A DNA stretch of 23,141 nt from CAYUNI01 sp964446245 (GCA_964446245.1 CAYUNI010000011.1:1-23141), one strand, 5' to 3'; positions 15,772-21,932 are shown, numbered from the stretch's first letter. Notes: generated from the sequence alone by a model not told the origin. A program made the numbers and translations.

Positions 15772-15988
15772 TTCTCCATATTTTATTTCATAAATTTGAC
15801 TCATCGGCCAACAGAATCAGTATACCTTTTCTCTTCTCTAATCGCAAAATACGCGACGAAAAAAAGCAAAAAAGCCTTTCGAACCTCTCGTAAGCCAAGC
15901 GGTTGGCTTACTCCTCTCCCCTAAACAAAATTAGCTCAATAGAGGTAATTTTAAGAGTTAAAACGAAGTGTGTAGGCCACTCTCTCTT
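15772..15988. other. Non-coding gap with a hairpin
   Basis: About 217 bases between convergent genes. I see no gene. It holds a 9-bp perfect hairpin GTAAGCCAA / TTGGCTTAC (15890-15898, 15903-15911; loop GCGG), and on the minus strand an alternative pairing AAGCCAACC with GGTT and GGCTT that is followed by a T-run (near 15870). It may be a terminator for the kinase-like gene or debris from the deletion suggested for the gene to its left. Confidence 0.4.
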
Positions 15989-16660
15989 TTATTCCTTCTC
16001 AACAATCTTAGTTCTTTCCCAATCGGTCGGGATAATTGAGACAATCTTCTTCTTTTCAACATCAATCTCAAACACCATGTCTTTCAGTTTCCACCCCCGA
16101 ACAACCCCCGCCTCGTCGAATCGAGCTTTCAATTCATTCATCTTTTGTTCTGCTTCTGCCGTGAGGGCTGTGATATCTTCATTGGAATACCCTTTCTCCT
16201 TGAGATTAAGACTGACTCTTTCTGACCAGCGAAGTCCTGGGATACGTTCCATGACAATTATGTGGGTTCCCGATTGTTCTACTTTAGCAATAGGCTTTGC
16301 GGCAGGAAGCCCCATTCGAGCAAGCTGTTCAAGAATCTTATACTCGTAAAAAGGGTCTCCTGATTCCCCTACAACTCCTTTAGAAATATTAACGCGTCTT
16401 CCAACGGTCTGAATTTCTCCGCCTTCTTCATTTTTCCAAACGGGCAAATCTTTCACGGCAGTTGGGTCTTCGCGAACAATACCTGCTTCGTTATACTTAA
16501 TTTCTCCCGTCTTTATATTCTTTCCTTCTCTTTCAAAATATCCTACTGGGTCATCAAGAAACTCTTGTGGCACAAAAGTGGCAAATTCAGGTCTTACTTC
16601 CACTCTAGGTTTAGGAACATCATCCTGAGGGCTATTTTGTGGTATTGGAAATTTTTCCAT
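15989..16660 (-). CDS. Kinase-fold protein with degenerate catalytic site
   Basis: A 223-residue protein with features of the aminoglycoside-phosphotransferase/protein-kinase fold. It has a helix-C-like segment FYEYKILEQLARMGLPAAKP (104-123), a strand and hinge GTHIIVMERIPGLRW (131-145), a helical middle, and a C-terminal beta hairpin VFEIDVEKKKIVSIIPTDWE (196-215). In active members the stretch before that hairpin carries HGDxHxxN and the strand ends in IDFE or IDWE. Here the corresponding positions read RGWKLKDM and PTDWE, so the catalytic Asp and Asn appear missing while one metal-type Asp (D213) remains. It could be a pseudokinase or a family I do not know. No SD; the terminal ATG follows an A/T-rich leader. 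Confidence 0.5.
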   Translation of the reverse strand: MEKFPIPQNSPQDDVPKPRVEVRPEFATFVPQEFLDDPVGYFEREGKNIKTGEIKYNEAGIVREDPTAVKDLPVWKNEEGGEIQTVGRRVNISKGVVGESGDPFYEYKILEQLARMGLPAAKPIAKVEQSGTHIIVMERIPGLRWSERVSLNLKEKGYSNEDITALTAEAEQKMNELKARFDEAGVVRGWKLKDMVFEIDVEKKKIVSIIPTDWERTKIVEKE

Positions 16661-16753
16661 ATTTTTGAGACATTCAAATCATATCAATACTTTATTTTTC
16701 TGTCACCTGCGCAATCCCACTCCACACCACAGGTGCGCTACGACGAAACGAAA

Positions 16754-16860
16754 TGGTACTTACCCCATTTAGTAGACACTTCTAGATCCTAGAACATGGT
16801 CTAGCCAAAAAATGTTTTCTATACTCAATTGGCGTCATCTTGTCCACTTTATGGGGTACA
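16754..16860 (-). mobile_element. IS3-like insertion sequence remnant (about 105 bases)
   Basis: Two inverted ends face each other: TACCCCATTTAGTAGACA (16761-16778) and TGTCCACTTTATGGGGTA (16841-16858), matching at 15 of 18 positions as an inverted repeat. They resemble terminal repeats of IS3-family elements (TG..ACCCC..TxxAGTxGACA). On the minus strand the interior reads MTPIEYRKHFLARPCSRI then stop, like the last codons of an IS3 OrfB. Nearly the whole transposase gene is missing, so this is a decayed copy or a MITE-like derivative beside a tRNA gene. Confidence 0.6.
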
Positions 16861-16869
16861 GATCACAGG

Positions 16870-16956
16870 CGGAGAGGGTGGGATTCGAACCCACGGGCCT
16901 TTTTACGGGCCACCTCGTTAGCAGTGAGGCGCTTTCGACCACTCAGCCACCTCTCC
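16870..16956 (-). tRNA. tRNA-Ser (anticodon GCU)
   Basis: An 87-base class II tRNA. The acceptor stem is GGAGAGG/CCTCTCC with discriminator G, the anticodon loop is CTGCTAA (GCU, reading AGC/AGU), the long variable arm is built on GGCC..GGCC, and the T arm is GTGGG-TTCGAAT-CCCAC. The innermost anticodon-stem pair is A-C rather than a Watson-Crick pair. CCA is not encoded. Confidence 0.95.
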
Positions 16957-16987
16957 GTGTATATTTAATTTTCAGAGCAACTCGCCC

Positions 16988-17025
16988 AGCCTCCGCCCGA
17001 GACGGAACCGCCTCGGGCGGAGGCT
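16988..17025. repeat. GC-rich perfect palindrome upstream of tRNA-Ser
   Basis: Arms AGCCTCCGCCCGAG (16988-17001) and CTCGGGCGGAGGCT (17012-17025), a perfect 14-bp stem, with CGG-AA-CCG able to pair inside the loop. It is much richer in GC than its surroundings and has no U-run, so it is more likely a dispersed palindromic repeat than a terminator. It differs in sequence from the AAGGTC family. Confidence 0.7.
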
Positions 17026-17094
17026 CTCTGTTGATTATTATAACTGACCCTAAAAATCTACCATAAACCGATATTATTTTCCACTACATTTTGT

Positions 17095-17100
17095 TATAAT
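17095..17100 (+). promoter_or_regulatory. Probable -10 box for the 17127 gene
   Basis: TATAAT on the plus strand, 26 bases before the ATG of the cyclotransferase-like gene; the preceding TTGT makes an extended context. No clear -35. No SD lies between it and the ATG. Confidence 0.45.
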
Positions 17101-17126
17101 ATGGCTAATTAATAATTCATATTTTT

Positions 17127-17573
17127 ATGTTCTACTTTGCCTACGGAGCCAATATGGATCTCAAGCGAATCGAGGATATGGAGCTCCGACTTAAAAGCAT
17201 CACCTATGGTTATTTGCCGGGCTGGAAATTAGTTTTCAATGTCATCGACAACAAAAACAATGGGACTGGCTACGCCAACATTTTACCCGACCAAAATTCT
17301 CATGTTGAAGGACTTATCTACGAACTCGACGAGGCTTCCTTAAAAATCTTAGATTATTATGAAGACTATCCCGAAGAATACAATCGACAGACAGTGACTG
17401 TCACCAATGATGACGGGCTAGAAAGAGAGTGTCTGGTTTACATCGCCAATCCAGCGGTCACCAAAGACGGCCTTAAACCACACAAATTATATCTACAAAA
17501 TCTTCTCAACGGAAAACTTTTCCTTAGTCCAGACTATCTTGAAAAATTAAAGAAAACAGAAACGGTAAATTAA
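17127..17573 (+). CDS. Gamma-glutamylcyclotransferase-like protein (GGCT/AIG2 family)
   Basis: A 148-residue single-domain protein, the usual length. The substrate-binding loop near the N-terminus is YFAYGANMD (3-11; family YGSN), the middle has GYLPGWKLVF (28-37) and VEGLIYELDEASLKILDYYE (60-79), with a Glu at 79 in the position of the family's catalytic acid, followed by EYNRQTVTV. Members cyclise gamma-glutamyl amines to 5-oxoproline; many bacterial ones have unknown substrates. It has its own -10 box and ends at a strong terminator shared with a convergent small gene. No SD. Confidence 0.85.
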   Translation: MFYFAYGANMDLKRIEDMELRLKSITYGYLPGWKLVFNVIDNKNNGTGYANILPDQNSHVEGLIYELDEASLKILDYYEDYPEEYNRQTVTVTNDDGLERECLVYIANPAVTKDGLKPHKLYLQNLLNGKLFLSPDYLEKLKKTETVN

Positions 17574-17575
17574 AG

Positions 17576-17611
17576 AATCCCCCGTCCTGCCCTAGAGCAG
17601 AACGGGGGATT
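17576..17611. terminator. Bidirectional terminator between convergent genes
   Basis: Arms AATCCCCCGT (17576-17585) and ACGGGGGATT (17602-17611), with an inner CTGC/GCAG stem, followed by TTTTC on the plus strand and by ATTCTTTAATT on the minus strand. It lies two bases after the stop codon at 17573 and abuts the stop of the small minus-strand gene. Confidence 0.85.
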
Positions 17612-17612
17612 T

Positions 17613-17747
17613 TCAGCCAAGATAGCACAAGCGGTCCTGTGCTTCTTGCTCTTCCTTGGTCAAGCCAAGAGGAAGAACGATCGGTTCATGACCAAATACT
17701 CCGACATCGCCCGTAGTGTCATCGCTGTTCTCATCTTCAGGCCCCAT
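17613..17747 (-). CDS. Small acidic 44-residue protein with perfect Shine-Dalgarno
   Basis: A short gene of 44 codons. The start ATG at 17747 follows GGGAGGTG spaced five bases from it, the best SD in the window. The product begins MGPEDENSDDTTGDVGVFG, is strongly acidic in its first half, has a hydrophobic patch PIVLPLGL and a helical tail KEEQEAQDRLCYLG ending near a single Cys. There is no signal peptide or membrane helix, and I recognise no family. A TTGACA box (17799-17804) lies upstream with a GAAAAT at 16 bases' spacing, and a terminator follows the TGA stop directly. The complete expression signals argue that it is real. Confidence 0.6.
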   Translation of the reverse strand: MGPEDENSDDTTGDVGVFGHEPIVLPLGLTKEEQEAQDRLCYLG

Positions 17748-17797
17748 AATCACCTCCCTTTGTTTTCTCCTCGACCATTTTCTCATTTAGCTTTAAT

Positions 17798-17826
17798 TTG
17801 TCAATCAGCCTTTTATCATCTACCAT
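17798..17826 (+). promoter_or_regulatory. Candidate recG promoter overlapping a divergent promoter
   Basis: Plus strand: TTGTCA (17798-17803), 17-base spacer, TACCAT (17821-17826). The start point would fall at or next to the recG ATG (17834), predicting a leaderless mRNA. The same TTGTCAA, read on the other strand, is TTGACAA, the -35 of the small divergent gene. The -10 has two mismatches to consensus. Confidence 0.4.
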
Positions 17827-17833
17827 AGAGAAA

Positions 17834-20452
17834 ATGAATTTAACAGACCCCATTGATCAACATTGGCGGATCAATCCGCTCCAAAAAATTGCTCTAAATC
17901 GCCTAAAACTAAAAACTTTGCGCGACCTACTTTTCTATCTCCCTAGTCGCTACGCCCAAGCAGGCCAATTCAAAAAAATCAGCGAGCTGGTCGCCGGCGA
18001 GACGGCCATGATTTATGGTCAAGTTTTAAAAACCGAAACCAAAAAAGCGCATTTTAAAAAAATACCCATGGGTGAAGCAGTGATTGCTGATGAATCAGGA
18101 AAGATCAGCGCAATCTGGTTCCACCAACCATATTTAGCTAAAAAATTAACCGAGGGACAATACACTCAATTTGCCGGAAAAGTAAGTGAACGCAATGGTA
18201 GATTATATTTAACCAACCCTCAGATAGGAGACGAGAGCACTATCTTCGACAAAGACCGCTCTCTTTTTTCAAACGATTCCCAAAATTTATCTTCTTCACT
18301 CGGGCCACTGGTGACTATTTATCCCGAGACCAAAGGTCTCAGCTCGGGCTGGTTTCAATATCACATTAGTCAATTATTAAAAAATAATCTGATGGAACAA
18401 ATTGTCGATCCTCTTCCGGCCGATATTATTTCTCGCTATCACCTACCCTCTCTCAAAACAGCCCTCGTCTGGATCCATCAACCCCAAAAAGAAGCTGACG
18501 CAACTGCCGCCCGCAAACGCTTTGCTTTCGACGAAGTTTTCTTTATTCAGCTTTCTCGCCTAAAAAATAAACTTGACTACCAATCCAACCCCAGCTACCA
18601 ACTGAAATTATCAGCCAAAGATCTAAATGATTTTCTTAAGCGCTTTCCTTTTAAGCCAACCTATGCTCAGCAAAAAGCCGTTAAAGACATCTTGTTTGAT
18701 TTTGAAAAAAACAAACCAATGACCAGACTTCTGGAAGGCGATGTCGGCTCAGGCAAGACTGCCGTCGCTGCCGCCACCGCTTATGCTGTAGTCAAAGCTG
18801 GCTTCGAAGTCGCCTACATGGCTCCAACCGAAATTTTGGCCAAACAACATTTTAATTCTTTTATCGAAAATTTTCGTGGCCTTGGGGTCCAAATCGGCCT
18901 TTTGACCGGGGGCGAATGTCTCAAGTTTCCGTCAAAAATTAACCCCAACAAAGCAACTCATATTTCAAAATCCCAACTTCTAAAATGGGTTGCTGGTGGA
19001 CAAATCCCGATCTTGATTGGCACCCATGCCCTAATTCAAAAAAAGGTAAAATTTCGCAATTTAGCTTATACAATAATTGACGAGCAACACCGCTTCGGAG
19101 TAATGCAACGAGCGAAGCTAGTCCGCCGATTTGACGCGGATAAAACGCCGATAAAAACTGATGAAAAACTATTATACAAAGATCTTTCCTATGAAATTAG
19201 AGGAGTAATTTTTACCGTAGCTAACACTCTTGGTCTGGGTCATAAAGAGATAATTTACCAAAAATCACTAGAGGAGGAATTCAAGAAAAAAAGAATACCA
19301 TTTAGTAAAGAAAAACAAATACCTATATTTTATGCAGACAAAAAAGTAGGTGTTTATGTACCAAATTTCGTTATTGATGACAAAATAATTGTTGAATTAA
19401 AGGCAGTTCCCTTTTTGGGCTTAAACGAAAAAAAACAAGTCTGGAATTACTTGCGAGGTTCAAGTTGCAAACTAGCGCTATTGGTCAATTTTAGCCCAAC
19501 AAAGATTGAGATTGAAAGAATAATTTACGATACGGCTAAATTTTCATCTGCGTCTTATTCGCAAAAATCTGCGTCTTTGTCGGCGACTGTCCCCCATCTT
19601 CTATCGATGACCGCTACTCCCATCCCTCGCACTCTTGCACTCACTATCTATGGCGACTTAGATTTATCAATTCTCGACCAATTACCAGTTGGTCGAAAAG
19701 CGATAATCACCGAAATTATTCCGCCAAATAAACGGGACGATGCCTATGATCATATCCGAAAAGAACTTGTTGCTGGTCGGCAAGCTTATGTCATCTGCCC
19801 GCGAATCGAAAACGCGGACTTAACGCCGACTAACGCCGGAAAAATATCGCCACCCAAAAATCTGGAATTAAAATCAGCTAAGTCAGAAGCCGTCCGCTTG
19901 CAAAAAGATATTTTTCCGGAATTTAATATTGGTCTACTTCACAGCAAGCTCAACCCGAAAACTAAAGATCAGACAATGGCTGATTTTACTGCCGGCAAAA
20001 TTGATATTTTAGTCGCCACCTCTGTTGTCGAAGTCGGAGTCAATGTCCCCAATGCCACGATAATTATTATCGAAGGCGCCGAACGCTTTGGCTTGGCCCA
20101 ATTACATCAATTACGAGGTCGGGTAATGCGAAGTAGCCACCAAGCTTATTGCTATATTTTCAGTGAGACCAAAAGCTCTAATAGTTTAAAGCGTCTGCAA
20201 GCTCTGAAACAAGCTAAAAGTGGCTTCGAATTAGCTGAGATTGACCTCGCCCTCCGAGGAGCCGGTCTCTTATCAGGAGAAAAACAATGGGGAATTTCCG
20301 ATCTTGGGATGGAGGCTCTGCGTAATTTAAAAATGGTCGAAGCCGCCCGCAATGAAGCCGAAAGGCTAATTACTGAAGATCGAGAATTAGAAAATCACCC
20401 AGAGATTGCCTCCCGACTCGCAAAACTCAAACAAGAAATCCATTTTGAGTAA
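17834..20452 (+). CDS. recG: ATP-dependent DNA helicase RecG with an in-frame GxxExxY-domain insertion
   Basis: 872 residues from the ATG at 17834; an in-frame TTG at 17798 overlaps the likely promoter. RecG remodels stalled forks and Holliday junctions. The order is: N-terminal helical/wedge (OB) domain (about 40-135), Walker A GDVGSGKT (302-309), motif Ia APTEILAKQH, motif II DEQH (416-419), motif III SMTATPIPRTL (591-601), then HSKLNP, TSVVEVGVNVPNA and QLHQLRGRVMRS in the second helicase domain, and a RecG C-terminal region. The family is usually about 690-740 residues. The excess is about 150 residues between motifs II and III (433-583), which form a GxxExxY-family domain. A second short extra piece (659-674) sits after VICPRI. 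All helicase motifs are intact. No SD. Confidence 0.95.
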   Translation: MNLTDPIDQHWRINPLQKIALNRLKLKTLRDLLFYLPSRYAQAGQFKKISELVAGETAMIYGQVLKTETKKAHFKKIPMGEAVIADESGKISAIWFHQPYLAKKLTEGQYTQFAGKVSERNGRLYLTNPQIGDESTIFDKDRSLFSNDSQNLSSSLGPLVTIYPETKGLSSGWFQYHISQLLKNNLMEQIVDPLPADIISRYHLPSLKTALVWIHQPQKEADATAARKRFAFDEVFFIQLSRLKNKLDYQSNPSYQLKLSAKDLNDFLKRFPFKPTYAQQKAVKDILFDFEKNKPMTRLLEGDVGSGKTAVAAATAYAVVKAGFEVAYMAPTEILAKQHFNSFIENFRGLGVQIGLLTGGECLKFPSKINPNKATHISKSQLLKWVAGGQIPILIGTHALIQKKVKFRNLAYTIIDEQHRFGVMQRAKLVRRFDADKTPIKTDEKLLYKDLSYEIRGVIFTVANTLGLGHKEIIYQKSLEEEFKKKRIPFSKEKQIPIFYADKKVGVYVPNFVIDDKIIVELKAVPFLGLNEKKQVWNYLRGSSCKLALLVNFSPTKIEIERIIYDTAKFSSASYSQKSASLSATVPHLLSMTATPIPRTLALTIYGDLDLSILDQLPVGRKAIITEIIPPNKRDDAYDHIRKELVAGRQAYVICPRIENADLTPTNAGKISPPKNLELKSAKSEAVRLQKDIFPEFNIGLLHSKLNPKTKDQTMADFTAGKIDILVATSVVEVGVNVPNATIIIIEGAERFGLAQLHQLRGRVMRSSHQAYCYIFSETKSSNSLKRLQALKQAKSGFELAEIDLALRGAGLLSGEKQWGISDLGMEALRNLKMVEAARNEAERLITEDRELENHPEIASRLAKLKQEIHFE
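19130..19582 (+). mobile_element. GxxExxY-family domain inserted in frame within recG
   Basis: About 151 extra codons between RecG's AKLVRR and TVPHLLSMTATP. The core (19169-19528) matches GxxExxY-family proteins: LLYKDLSYEIRGVIFTVANT, then the signature GHKEIIY (G-x-x-E-x-x-Y), KEKQIPIFYADKKVG, DDKIIVELKAV and LKLALLVNF-like CKLALLVNF. These are small proteins with a PD-(D/E)xK-nuclease-like core. The E-x-K is kept (ELK), but the Asp usually found before it (x-D-F/L) is Asn here (VPNFVIDD). Both edges consist of degenerate repeats: GACGCGGATAAAACGCCG before and TCTGCGTC..TCTGCGTC after. The same repeat type lies at 1861-2020. The insert keeps recG's frame open throughout. Confidence 0.85.
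19808..19855 (+). repeat. Second small in-frame repeat insertion in recG
   Basis: After the RecG segment QAYVICPRI, the DNA reads AACGCGGACTTAACGCCGAC and continues with TAACGCCGG, encoding NADLTPTNAGK. The minus strand of the tract at 1968-2016 carries near-identical DNA (TGCGGACTAGACGCGGACTG) and encodes NADLHGLDADK in the same reading frame. RecG proteins vary in length here, so the boundaries are approximate. Confidence 0.5.
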
Positions 20453-20464
20453 TCACCAAAAAGT

Positions 20465-20494
20465 AAAGGTCGGACTGCAAACAGTCCGACCTTT
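20465..20494 (+). terminator. recG terminator made from an AAGGTCGGACT-family palindrome
   Basis: Arms AAAGGTCGGACTG and CAGTCCGACCTTT (13 bp, loop CAAA), followed by TCTC and a short T-run. It lies 12 bases after the recG stop and just before the convergent membrane-protein gene. Its arm is the same sequence type as the palindromes at 1540-1820, so a dispersed repeat appears to serve as a terminator. Confidence 0.7.
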
Positions 20495-20499
20495 TCTCA

Positions 20500-20934
20500 T
20501 CACTCTTCCGCCGGCGGTTCATCTTCTCCACCATCAACCCAGCGTTTGCTAGTACAAAAGACAGCGAGCAAGACGATCGCCAAGACAAAACCAAAGCGCC
20601 CATCAACCCCATCGGAATAGCTAATGAATTTCAAAATAGTCGCCCCCGCCAATAGGCAACTCAAGGCCAACCAATTACGCTTCCAGCACGAAGGGATTTC
20701 CCTACGCGACAAGCTCAGAATAAGCCAGGAAGCCAAAAGCAGTCCTCCGACAAAAATAAATGTGACAATCGACCATCCTAAGACAATATTTGTCGCAAGT
20801 GGCCAAGATTGATACCATAGACCCAAAACAACCGCCCCCGCAAAAACAAGCCCCGTAAGTCTAACAATATCGATCTTGAGAACGACTGTCGTCTTAGATG
20901 AACCAGTCTCATTCTTCTCTCCGAGAATCTCCAT
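20500..20934 (-). CDS. Four-helix membrane protein of unknown function
   Basis: 144 residues from the ATG at 20934; longer in-frame starts exist upstream, but GGGAGGA eight bases before this ATG and a -10 box just beyond decide it. A polar N-terminus (about 1-18) is followed by four likely membrane helices (about 20-38, 45-72, 83-102, 108-124), a basic KR, and an acidic tail DGGEDEPPAEE. I recognise no family. It is a single-gene unit, convergent with recG and downstream of the TrpF-like gene, whose terminator overlaps this gene's -35 region. Confidence 0.65.
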   Translation of the reverse strand: MEILGEKNETGSSKTTVVLKIDIVRLTGLVFAGAVVLGLWYQSWPLATNIVLGWSIVTFIFVGGLLLASWLILSLSRREIPSCWKRNWLALSCLLAGATILKFISYSDGVDGRFGFVLAIVLLAVFCTSKRWVDGGEDEPPAEE

Positions 20935-20977
20935 CGATCTGTCCTCCCTCTCCCTATTTAAGACCTTTTCTTCTCTC

Positions 20978-21006
20978 TTTATAATACGACAAAAGAAAAA
21001 CCGCAA
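20978..21006 (-). promoter_or_regulatory. Promoter of the 20934 gene overlapping a terminator
   Basis: Minus strand: TTGCGG (21001-21006), 17-base spacer, TATAAA (20978-20983), 44 bases before the ATG. The -35 box is the last arm of the terminator hairpin of the preceding gene, and the spacer is its U-tract, so the end of one unit and the start of the next share the same bases. Confidence 0.55.
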
Positions 21007-21024
21007 GCCAGCCAAAGCCTGCGG
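20991..21024 (-). terminator. Rho-independent terminator of the TrpF-like gene
   Basis: Minus strand: CCGCAGGC / GCTTGCGG (8 bp, one G-T pair, loop TTTGGCTG), followed by TTTTTCTTTT. It lies nine bases after the stop codon at 21033. Confidence 0.85.
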
Positions 21025-21032
21025 CTCACCCC

Positions 21033-21809
21033 CTAGATCATTCGCGAGGCTAATTTAGCGATAACCGCGCGAATAAAATCCGACGCCTCATCGATTTCGA
21101 TTGGTCTTGATCGAGGATCGACCGGATCATGGATTGTGTCAATCGCCAGCTCTGGACAAAGCTCAAGCAATTGACCAACACCTTCCAAATTATGCTGATT
21201 TAACCCCCCAGAAATCCCTATTGTCGTCTGATAGGAGCTTCCTGCCAAAAGTCTGGCCAATTGCTCGACCAAAATCTTGCAAAAGCACGAATCAAACGGC
21301 AAACTACTTTGTCGGCCGTCAATCATCACGGCATCAACAACAGGCAAATAGCTTTCCAGCCGATTGAAAATTTGAGGACAAGCAAAACTTTCTTCTTCAG
21401 ATGCTTGATAGTTTAGGCTAACCATCAAACGACAATCCAAAGTTTTTTTTGCTTGCCTCAAAGCCGACAAATCTGGCCAGGGAAAATCAAGCCAAAGAAC
21501 CTGGCACAACCCCCCAGCATGATGTCTCAAGAGCACCAGCTCATTGAAAAGATCGTCTCCCGCTGGTCCACGATACCTCACCATATTAAGACAGTCCTCG
21601 GAGAAAAAGACTTGCCCTAAATGGTGAAGATTCCGAAAATAAATTGGCCGATTGCCTAGCCGAGAAGCACCAAATGCTGTCTGGTGATCAGTCACTGAAA
21701 CGATCGCCAACTGACGGTCAAATGTACTCGCTAATCCCGTAAGACGAGCGAGCATGGACGCCGACTGCCATCGGATTAACCCAGATAAACCAATAAATGG
21801 GTTTAGCAT
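21033..21809 (-). CDS. TIM-barrel-like protein, weakly similar to TrpF
   Basis: 258 residues; the start ATG at 21809 follows AAGGAGGTG spaced six bases from it. Alternating beta and alpha segments suggest a TIM barrel: QLAIVSVTD, QVLWLDFPWPD, DCRLMVSLNYQ, VDAVMIDGRQS, and near the end TIGISGGLNQHNLEGVGQLLE followed by LAIDTIHDPVD. The last stretch recalls phosphoribosylanthranilate isomerase (GGLxxxNV, then GVDxxSGVE), but the active-site Cys and Asp motifs are not obvious and no other tryptophan genes are present. Treat it as a barrel-fold protein of unknown function. It has a consensus-like promoter and its own terminator. Confidence 0.5.
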   Translation of the reverse strand: MLNPFIGLSGLIRWQSASMLARLTGLASTFDRQLAIVSVTDHQTAFGASRLGNRPIYFRNLHHLGQVFFSEDCLNMVRYRGPAGDDLFNELVLLRHHAGGLCQVLWLDFPWPDLSALRQAKKTLDCRLMVSLNYQASEEESFACPQIFNRLESYLPVVDAVMIDGRQSSLPFDSCFCKILVEQLARLLAGSSYQTTIGISGGLNQHNLEGVGQLLELCPELAIDTIHDPVDPRSRPIEIDEASDFIRAVIAKLASRMI

Positions 21810-21869
21810 TAGACACCTCCTTTCTATGGGGGGTTATTAAACAGTCAAAGACCCAATCTACCTACTCTA

Positions 21870-21897
21870 AGGGTAGTCCTCTCAATTTTTTTGTCAA
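21870..21897 (-). promoter_or_regulatory. Promoter of the TrpF-like gene
   Basis: Minus strand: TTGACA (21892-21897), 16-base spacer, TACCCT (21870-21875), about 60 bases before the ATG. The -35 is perfect and the -10 poor. A TAGAGT slightly downstream is an alternative -10. The leader ends in the strong SD. Confidence 0.4.
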
Positions 21898-21932
21898 AGG
21901 GTAAAAATTTCTATATTCTTTTAGAAAAAATG

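Noticed and set aside
16715..16740. CACCTG/CAGGTG inverted repeat upstream of the IS remnant
   Set aside because: Only six pairs with a long loop; likely chance.
16812..17066. Plus-strand open frame of 84 codons
   Set aside because: It runs through tRNA-Ser and the GC-rich palindrome on the other strand, so it is not a gene.
17798..17833. TTG as recG start
   Set aside because: It coincides with the likely -35 box and adds residues that do not look like a RecG N-terminus; the ATG at 17834 fits better.
19130..19582. Intein or group I/II intron as explanation of the recG insert
   Set aside because: No intein splice residues (Cys/Ser start, HN-Cys/Ser end) and no intron structure; the frame is continuous and a GxxExxY domain accounts for it.
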